Of a DNA stretch of 11,793 nucleotides, positions 7,202 through 11,793 are shown in pieces. The position numbers and the translations under genes were made by a program. The first letter of the stretch is position 1. Each line of letters opens with the position of its first letter. The notes under the pieces were generated by a model that was not told the origin of the DNA, did no database searches, and was given only the letters and a program-made list of their open reading frames with translations. This stretch comes from Pseudomonadota bacterium. Its GTDB lineage: Bacteria > Pseudomonadota > Alphaproteobacteria > Rhizobiales > Hyphomicrobiaceae. The stretch spans positions 1 through 11,793 of the forward strand of contig JAEVZQ010000360.1 of NCBI GenBank assembly GCA_023392135.1. Reading direction: 5' to 3'.

Positions 7202-7690
7202 ATGAGCCAGACGGAGCATAATGCATCGGCAGAGCGGCCGACCACGTTTCCATGGCCGCCGGTTCTGCTCGTCCTGTGCGTAATAGCCGCCTGGGTCCTG
7301 CAGATTGGGATTCCGCTTACCTGGCCCGGCGTAGGGGATACGGCCTCCCACATCGCCGGCCTGGCAGTCGGGCTTGCGGGCGTGGCGCTGATGGCCTGGT
7401 CGATCATCACACTCCGCCGTGCCCGCACCACGGTCATGCCGAACGAAGCCGCTTCGGCACTGGTTACGGACGGTCCGTTCCGATTCCGCCGCAACCCCAT
7501 CTATCTCGCCGATATGCTGATCCTGCTTGGCATCGCCGAGCTGATGGGCAACATCTGGCTGGTGCTGCTGACGCCGGTCTTCGGTATTCTCGTCACTTGG
7601 CTCGCCATCATCCCTGAGGAGCGGCACCTCGAGGCGCGCTTCGGCGATGCCTACCGGCAGTACAAGGAGCGCACCCGACGGCTCATCTGA
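7202..7690 (+). CDS. Isoprenylcysteine carboxyl methyltransferase (ICMT)-family integral membrane methyltransferase
   Basis: The 162-residue membrane protein has hydrophobic helices at about 20-39, 50-70, 103-113 and 116-137, then a C-terminal SAM-binding region typical of the bacterial ICMT/PEMT superfamily. The signature is VTDGPFRFRRNPIYLADM (88-105) followed by PEERHLEARFGDAYRQYKERTRR (138-160), the RNPxY and EExxL...FG..Y..Y pattern. Bacteria generally lack prenylated CAAX proteins, so the methyl acceptor may be a lipid, an isoprenoid or a small molecule. The start was chosen at 7202 because AGGGAG lies six bases upstream; in-frame ATGs at 7109 and 7172 would add an N-terminal extension without family character. 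It is transcribed divergently from ivd and ends three bases before the stop of the convergent thioesterase gene. The family is clear; the substrate is unknown. Confidence 0.88.
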   Translation: MSQTEHNASAERPTTFPWPPVLLVLCVIAAWVLQIGIPLTWPGVGDTASHIAGLAVGLAGVALMAWSIITLRRARTTVMPNEAASALVTDGPFRFRRNPIYLADMLILLGIAELMGNIWLVLLTPVFGILVTWLAIIPEERHLEARFGDAYRQYKERTRRLI

Positions 7691-7693
7691 TGG

Positions 7694-8140
7694 TCAGTCC
7701 TGCAGCCCTTCCAGGCAAATCATCGTGAGAAGCAGCGTCGCAACGTGCGTCTCGCGCCCTTCTCGCTCGCCGTAGACATCGGACTGACAGATGCTCAGCG
7801 TGCGTCCCGGCTTGATCACCCGCCCACGCGCAATGAGCTGGCGTCCCTCCGCCGGCCGCAGCAGGTTGATCTTGAACTCCGTCGTCAGCACGCCCGTGCC
7901 CTTCGGGTAAAGGGAAAGCGCTGCATAACCCGCCGCCGTATCGGCGATCGTCGAGGTCACCCCTGCGTGGAAATAGCCGTGCTGCTGCGTGAGATCCTCC
8001 CGGCTGGCAAGGGCGATATCCACCTCACCCGGCGTGACGCGCAGAAGCTCGGCGCCGAGTGTGCGCATGAACGTCTGTCTTGCGAAGCTCGAGCGTACAC
8101 GCGCCTCGTAATCAGGATCGAGGGGCTCGAACGTGCTCAT
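7694..8140 (-). CDS. PaaI-type hotdog-fold acyl-CoA thioesterase
   Basis: This 148-residue single-domain hotdog protein resembles the PaaI/YbgC-like thioesterases that hydrolyse acyl- or aryl-CoA esters in the cytoplasm. The active-site region is visible as QQHGYFHAGVTSTIADTAAG (52-71): the HGxxHAG loop, then Asp67 on the long central helix, equivalent to the catalytic acid of the HGG...D pattern in PaaI. Strands follow with TTEFKINLLRPAEG (87-100) and GRTLSICQSDVYG, the usual arrangement of the central sheet. The frame is open to 8263, but ATG 8140 was chosen because the protein then begins with the normal short N-terminal helix and AGAGAGA precedes it. The stop lies three bases from the stop of the convergent methyltransferase gene, so neither gene has room for a terminator between them. 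The substrate is not predictable. Confidence 0.88.
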   Translation of the reverse strand: MSTFEPLDPDYEARVRSSFARQTFMRTLGAELLRVTPGEVDIALASREDLTQQHGYFHAGVTSTIADTAAGYAALSLYPKGTGVLTTEFKINLLRPAEGRQLIARGRVIKPGRTLSICQSDVYGEREGRETHVATLLLTMICLEGLQD

Positions 8141-8355
8141 TGAACCATCTCTCTGCCACACCTGAGAAAGCGCGACCATGACACGGGAAGTCGGCGCTTG
8201 GCGAGAGTTGACACCGTCCGCGAAATTGGTGCGCCCAGGCACCGGCTCTCCGCCCCCCGCCATTGCAATCAGGGCCCGTCGTAATCACTTGATCGTCTCG
8301 GGGAAGAGCGATTCTTCACGGAGTCGCTCGATTCTGGTACCCATTTTGCGTTGTG

Positions 8356-8364
8356 GGTGGAGGT
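8356..8364 (+). promoter_or_regulatory. Ribosome binding site that sets the start of the secreted helical protein
   Basis: GGTGGAGGT sits seven bases before ATG 8371. It lies inside the frame that a GTG at 8353 would open, so ATG 8371 is the better start; it also begins directly with the signal peptide. Confidence 0.7.
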
Positions 8365-8370
8365 ACGACC

Positions 8371-9663
8371 ATGGTGATCACGTCTCGGGCTGCCGTCATG
8401 GTACTGGCGCTGACCACGGGGGCGGTCGTACTGGGTGCGGTCGATGCGACCGCGCAGACCAGCCGTCGCGACCGCATCTCTGAGCTGCTGGCGCGCGAGG
8501 GGCAGCCTGAGGGGCAACCGGGCGAGGCCCAGGCTGCGGAGAAGGATGCGCGCGAAGGGGAGATCACCTACGAGCAGGCGCGCAGGCTAATGCGTGCCCT
8601 CGATGCCGTGCTCGAGGATGCCGCCCGCAACCGCAGCGAGGCGCGTAAGCTCCCCTCCAAGAGTGAATTCGTCGTCACTCCTCTGTGGACGGAAACTCGT
8701 GAGGATCGCGAGCGCAAGATCCGTGATTTGCTGGATGCCGCGCTTGGGATCGTCACGGACGTTCCTGTGGTGGACATACAGCGTCGGGTCGAGACACTCC
8801 GCAAGAACATCCGTGATTTGGATGACCGCATCATCAAGCTGAAAGAAAAGCAACTCGTCGCTCCGGAGGATTCGCTCCTGCCGGGCGTGCTGACCGATAC
8901 CGTCGACAGCCTCGGTCGCGACATCGAGGATGCACAGCGCAGGATCGAGGAAAACCGGAAAGCCATCGAGGCCGCGAAGACCGAGATCCACCAGGCGCTC
9001 GCTGCCTCGGGCGTCGAGCTGTCCTCGGAGCAGGTCGACCTGCTGCTCGACAGCGTGCTCGCCGGCGACCTCGTGCGGCTGACGGCGATTTTCAACTCGG
9101 CCAAGCTGATCGACCGCCAGCTCGCAAAGTTGCTCTCCGCGTCCGGCGACAACATGAACGCTGCGCGCAAGTATTTTGCCATGCACGCGGCGCTGTTCGC
9201 CATGCTCGTGCACGCCCAGGACACGCTGATTGCCAAGATCGACGACAACTATCTGCCGAAACTCGATGAGATCTCGAAGGATGTCGACGTGGCGCGGCGC
9301 AAGACGGTGGAGTTGCTCAAGGCCGAAAACCGTGCCGACCAGCGGCGCGCCCTCGAAGCCAACCGCGAGAGCCAGAAGCTGGCGGCAGAGGCCGCCAAGG
9401 GCTACCGGCGTTATCTGCTGCAGCAGCGCCAGCAGATCAGCGTGGCGCGCCTGCGCGCCGCGCACGACCTTCGCATCGCGGACAACACTTACGAGACCGT
9501 CGAGGCGAGCTTCCAGCTTCGCAACCTGATGCGCGACAGCTCCGCGTCGTTCGAAGCCATCCAGAAGCTCGAAGCTCCGACGTTCGAGCAGATTTTCCGG
9601 AACGAGGAGCTGCGCAAGGAATTCGAGAACCTGACCCGCAGGCTCGACGCGCCGAGCAGTTGA
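8371..9663 (+). CDS. Secreted or periplasmic helical/coiled-coil protein of unknown function
   Basis: I do not recognise this 430-residue protein. It starts with a probable signal peptide (hydrophobic about 7-24, likely cut near DATAQ at 25-29). After that there is no clear membrane helix, so the product is probably periplasmic or exported. A Gly/Pro/Gln/Glu linker (43-60) precedes long, highly charged amphipathic helices: about 65-125, 135-162 (RRVETLRKNIRDLDDRIIKLKE, coiled-coil-like), 175-213 and 285-365 (rich in K, E, R, Q, A). A more hydrophobic helical patch, MHAALFAMLVHAQDTL (271-286), may be a core or dimer contact. The C-terminus (400-430) is again charged. There is no cysteine and no obvious catalytic motif. 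The overall look is that of a scaffold or adaptor. It is a single gene, with a GNAT gene convergent downstream. Strong ribosome site; base use matches the neighbours. Confidence 0.85.
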   Translation: MVITSRAAVMVLALTTGAVVLGAVDATAQTSRRDRISELLAREGQPEGQPGEAQAAEKDAREGEITYEQARRLMRALDAVLEDAARNRSEARKLPSKSEFVVTPLWTETREDRERKIRDLLDAALGIVTDVPVVDIQRRVETLRKNIRDLDDRIIKLKEKQLVAPEDSLLPGVLTDTVDSLGRDIEDAQRRIEENRKAIEAAKTEIHQALAASGVELSSEQVDLLLDSVLAGDLVRLTAIFNSAKLIDRQLAKLLSASGDNMNAARKYFAMHAALFAMLVHAQDTLIAKIDDNYLPKLDEISKDVDVARRKTVELLKAENRADQRRALEANRESQKLAAEAAKGYRRYLLQQRQQISVARLRAAHDLRIADNTYETVEASFQLRNLMRDSSASFEAIQKLEAPTFEQIFRNEELRKEFENLTRRLDAPSS

Positions 9664-9711
9664 TGCGCGACCGAATTCCCGGGCACGCACTCCGTCAGCT
9701 GCGTCAGGTCA

Positions 9712-9735
9712 GCAGCGGAACGATATCTCCGCTGC
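9712..9735. terminator. Bidirectional stem-loop between convergent genes
   Basis: GCAGCGGA and TCCGCTGC form a perfect 8-bp stem with an 8-base loop. It sits about 48 bases after the helical-protein stop and about 40 bases after the GNAT stop on the other strand, the expected place for a shared terminator. It lacks a T-tract on either side. Confidence 0.45.
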
Positions 9736-9775
9736 CTGCTGCAACGTCTGATCCGTCCAAAACGGCCACCGTCCT

Positions 9776-10219
9776 TCACCGCCGATACTGCACGAACGGC
9801 GATTTCGTGGCGAGCTGGTCGTAGAGCGTCCGGGCGCGGTAGTTGAATTCCTGGGTCGCCCAGTAGGTCCGGGTGCACTGGCGCTCGTCCGCCTCCTTAT
9901 AGACGGCTTCGATCAGGGCTCGGCCGATGCCTTTCGCGCGCTCGGCCGGATCAACGAACAGGTCTTCAAGATAGCAGTACCAGGTGGGAGACCAGGTCGA
10001 TCGGTGAAACAGAACGTGCGCGAGGCCAACCGGCACATCGTCCTCCTTCGTCGCGACCAGGCCGATATGGAAGCCGGGCTCACCGGTGATCAGGCGCTGC
10101 CACGTGTACTCCATCACCTCTTCCGATAGCGTCGACTTGTAAAAGGCGATGTAGCCCCTGAACAGCTCCAGCCAAAAAGGCTTGTCGCGGGCCTCGACCC
10201 GCCTGACCTGAACACGCAC
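9776..10219 (-). CDS. GNAT-family N-acetyltransferase, GTG start
   Basis: This 147-residue single GNAT domain transfers an acetyl group from acetyl-CoA to an amine or protein substrate. The acetyl-CoA-binding motif A is clear: YLEDLFVDPAERAKGIGRAL at 83-102, with the pyrophosphate loop R-A-K-G-I-G-R. Motif B follows as NYRARTLYDQLATKSPF (126-142), ending in VQYRR. The N-terminal part (RRVEARDKPFWLELFRGYIAFY, 6-27) is the usual alpha1-alpha2 substrate-side region. The start was set at GTG 10219, because AGGAG is seven bases upstream and the first beta strand begins at once; a GTG at 10267 would add 16 residues unrelated to the fold. It is transcribed divergently from the FHA gene and convergently with the helical-protein gene. 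The substrate is unknown; polyamine-like or protein targets are both possible. Confidence 0.9.
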   Translation of the reverse strand: MRVQVRRVEARDKPFWLELFRGYIAFYKSTLSEEVMEYTWQRLITGEPGFHIGLVATKEDDVPVGLAHVLFHRSTWSPTWYCYLEDLFVDPAERAKGIGRALIEAVYKEADERQCTRTYWATQEFNYRARTLYDQLATKSPFVQYRR

Positions 10220-10267
10220 TTTCCGGCTCCTGACTGTCGCGCGACCAGCAATCCCTGTGGACCTCAC

Positions 10268-10289
10268 CAGAGTGCCATATCAGAGTGCC
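10268..10289. repeat. Tandem 9-bp direct repeat in the GNAT/FHA divergent gap
   Basis: CAGAGTGCC occurs at 10268-10276 and again at 10281-10289, separated by ATAT. The 13-base period is between one and one and a half helical turns. The pair lies about 50 bases upstream of the GNAT start, so it could be a tandem operator. No other strong signal was found in the 262-base gap (10220-10481), apart from the FHA ribosome site and GC-rich palindromes. Confidence 0.4.
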
Positions 10290-10481
10290 TGTTGCCAACG
10301 CGGCGGCCATGGTTCTGCCCTCTTGCGCGAACACCTTTACCTGAACACGGAGCATTACAAATCGCGCAACCCGCACGTGGGGCCTCCCGGCCGGGGCCGT
10401 TGGCGATCGAGCGAAGTTGCGCGAGCGAATGCAAGGCCGGCCTGTCACGCTGGCCAGGGCAGAGGGGAAAGGGAGACGAGC

Positions 10482-11273
10482 ATGACTGACGAGCATGATC
10501 GCGGCCACGGGCCCCGTGCGCCCGGCAAGTTTTTCGGCTCGCTGCGCGAGGCACTGAGCGCGGCGGGGAAAGATGATACCGGGCGGCAGGCGCCGATCGC
10601 ACTGGGCCAGTCCAACCCGGCCGAGCCGGAGCCACCCACGCAGGAGCCCGTTGCAGCCCAGCCCGAGATCGAGCCACCAGAGGCGACACAGCTCATCCGG
10701 AACACGAGGCCACTGCCCAGCGCGGCCGAGGCGGCGCGTGCAGCGCGCGGGGGCACACCGAATATCCCGCCCGTCGACAGGCATGTGGAGTTCGACGCTC
10801 CCCCCACCACCCGGGTGGTGAAACCGGAGCCGATGGCCCACCCCGAGCCGCCCGCGCGCACTCAGCTCGTGCGGGGCCGCCAGCCGGTGAAGCGTGGCAA
10901 ATTCCATCAGGACCCGGTGGTCGGTTGGCTGGTCGTCGTCGGTGGCCCCGGGCTCGGCGCCTACCGGCCGATCTACGAGGGCAACAATACCGTCGGCCGC
11001 TCGCCAAGCCAGCGTATCCCGATCGATTTCGGCGACGAGGCGATATCCTCCGAGGAGCAAGCCTATATTCGCTACGATTCGGCGGACCGCTCCTTCCTGT
11101 TCGTGCCCAATCTTGCTAAGACCAATGTGGTTTCTCTGAACGAGAAGCGGCCGACGTCAGCCGTTCCGCTTGTCGCGATGGACGTCATCACCATGGGCCG
11201 GACGCAGCTCGTCTTCGTTCCTTTCTGCGGACCCGAGTTCGACTGGTCGGAGCTCCCGGACATCAAGGATTGA
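10482..11273 (+). CDS. FHA-domain protein with disordered, threonine-motif N-terminal half
   Basis: The 263-residue cytoplasmic protein has a C-terminal forkhead-associated domain (about 145-250), a fold that binds phosphothreonine. Visible landmarks are GWLVVVGGPGLGAYRPIYEGNNTVGRSPSQRIPIDFG (148-184), with the conserved Gly172-Arg173-Ser174, and later strands ending ITMGRTQLVFVPF. The usual SxxH segment reads SEEQAYI (190-196), so the structural His is Gln193. Residues 1-140 are rich in Pro, Glu and Ala and look disordered. They contain three similar motifs: TQLIR (69-73), TRVVK (110-114) and TQLVR (127-131). ATG 10482 was chosen for its AAAGGGAG ribosome site six bases upstream; the longer frame from 10257 reads through non-protein-like sequence. 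The stop overlaps the next start codon (TGATG), so the protein is co-translated with the PP2C phosphatase, pointing to Ser/Thr phospho-signalling. Confidence 0.9.
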   Translation: MTDEHDRGHGPRAPGKFFGSLREALSAAGKDDTGRQAPIALGQSNPAEPEPPTQEPVAAQPEIEPPEATQLIRNTRPLPSAAEAARAARGGTPNIPPVDRHVEFDAPPTTRVVKPEPMAHPEPPARTQLVRGRQPVKRGKFHQDPVVGWLVVVGGPGLGAYRPIYEGNNTVGRSPSQRIPIDFGDEAISSEEQAYIRYDSADRSFLFVPNLAKTNVVSLNEKRPTSAVPLVAMDVITMGRTQLVFVPFCGPEFDWSELPDIKD

Positions 11274-11793
11274 TGCTGCTTTATCAGTCAGCCTGCCATG
11301 CCAGCCGGGGCGCACGCCGGTATCAGGAGGATGCTGCACTGACCTGGCCGGCCCAGTCGGCCGGGGAGGGTGCGCAGCAGCTTGTGGCCGTTCTGGCCGA
11401 CGGCATGGGTGGCCACGTCGGCGGCGCGCTCGCGAGCCGTACGGTCTGCGACGCATTCATCAAGACGGTCGCCCAGGCGGAAAATGCCAGCCGTGAACGG
11501 TTGACACAGGGCCTCCACGCCTCCAACGGCGCGATCGCCGACCAGGTCGCGGTGGACCCGGTCCTGCGGGGCATGGGCTCCACGCTGGTCGGAGCGCTCT
11601 TCGGCCCTCCCGGCCTCGAATGGGTGAGCGTTGGCGACAGCCCGCTCTATCTTTTCCGCGATGGAGAAATCGCGCTGCTCAACGAGGACCATTCGCTCGC
11701 GCCCGCGCTCGATCAGATGGCCGCCGAAGGCCGGCTCAGCGTGACGGAGGCGCGCAACGACCCGCGCCGCCATCTGCTGCGTTCAGCGGTCAC
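11273..11793 (+). CDS. PP2C-family (PPM) serine/threonine protein phosphatase, C-terminus cut off by the window edge
   Basis: These are the first 173 residues of a metal-dependent PP2C phosphatase that would remove phosphate from Ser/Thr residues. Motifs appear in family order: RRYQEDA (15-21), with the metal-binding Asp20; LADGMGGHVGG (41-51), with Asp43 and Gly44; MGSTLVGALF (101-110); WVSVGDSPLYLFRDG (117-131), the VGDSR-type strand in which Pro replaces the common Arg; and NEDHSLA (137-143). The last metal-binding Asp motif lies beyond the window. The start codon overlaps the FHA stop by one base (TGATG), with AAGGA just upstream, so the two are translationally coupled. In known bacterial pairs the phosphatase opposes a Ser/Thr kinase on the FHA ligand; a kinase gene may follow to the right. 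Confidence 0.93.
   Translation, partial: MLLYQSACHASRGARRYQEDAALTWPAQSAGEGAQQLVAVLADGMGGHVGGALASRTVCDAFIKTVAQAENASRERLTQGLHASNGAIADQVAVDPVLRGMGSTLVGALFGPPGLEWVSVGDSPLYLFRDGEIALLNEDHSLAPALDQMAAEGRLSVTEARNDPRRHLLRSAV

Noticed and set aside
8208..8213. TTGACA, a perfect -35 box, in the gap before the helical-protein gene
   Set aside because: No -10-like hexamer lies 16-18 bases downstream (the sequence there is GCGCCC), so it was not called as a promoter.
8587..9690. Long minus-strand open frame (367 codons) opposite the helical-protein gene
   Set aside because: The plus-strand frame has a signal peptide, a strong ribosome site and protein-like helical periodicity. The antisense translation has no recognisable motif and is explained by high GC content.
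10386..10443. GC palindromes CCCGGCCGGG and AGGCCGGCCT before the FHA gene
   Set aside because: Short GC-only palindromes are expected often in DNA of this composition. There is no T-tract or spacing that would make them a terminator or operator.
10257..10481. N-terminal extension of the FHA protein from an ATG at 10257
   Set aside because: It covers the divergent promoter region, has a composition unlike protein, and a much better ribosome site precedes 10482.
10080..11060. Minus-strand frame of 326 codons opposite the FHA gene and overlapping the GNAT start
   Set aside because: No family features, and it conflicts with two well-supported genes.

Overview
This window looks like chromosomal DNA of a GC-rich alphaproteobacterium, most likely of the Hyphomicrobiales. 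The main reason is the gene order ccmI-ccmE-ccmF-ccmH-degP (the rhizobial cycHJKL-degP order), together with long overlapping open frames in every reading frame, which is typical of GC-rich DNA. No genus can be named from the sequence alone. I see no tRNA, rRNA, CRISPR array or insertion sequence, and no gap between genes exceeds about 262 bases.

Region 1 (1-5234, minus strand) is a cytochrome c maturation operon. Transcription runs from a candidate promoter near 5150 through ccmI, ccmE, ccmF and ccmH. CcmE is the heme chaperone, and CcmF, CcmH and CcmI form the heme-ligation machinery that attaches heme to apocytochromes c in the periplasm. After a 131-base gap comes degP, a periplasmic Do-type protease/chaperone that is cut off by the window edge just past its catalytic serine.

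Region 2 (5235-8140) is a set of apparently independent metabolic and envelope genes: a glycine-zipper lipoprotein (minus), an isovaleryl-CoA dehydrogenase of leucine breakdown (minus), a divergently transcribed membrane methyltransferase of the isoprenylcysteine methyltransferase type (plus), and a convergent PaaI-like hotdog thioesterase (minus). The dehydrogenase has the IVD-type catalytic Glu but a Gly in place of the normally conserved flavin-side Trp.

Region 3 (8371-11793) is the least ordinary part. It holds a secreted, strongly helical protein that I do not recognise (plus), a GNAT acetyltransferase (minus), and then an FHA-domain protein translationally coupled to a PP2C-type Ser/Thr phosphatase that runs off the right edge (plus). 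The FHA protein has a disordered, proline-rich N-terminal half with three copies of a T-[QR]-[LV]-[IV]-[RK] motif. These have the spacing FHA domains prefer for phosphothreonine ligands, which suggests a phospho-switch controlled by the coupled phosphatase and by a kinase expected beyond the window. This is the best candidate for an undescribed system here.
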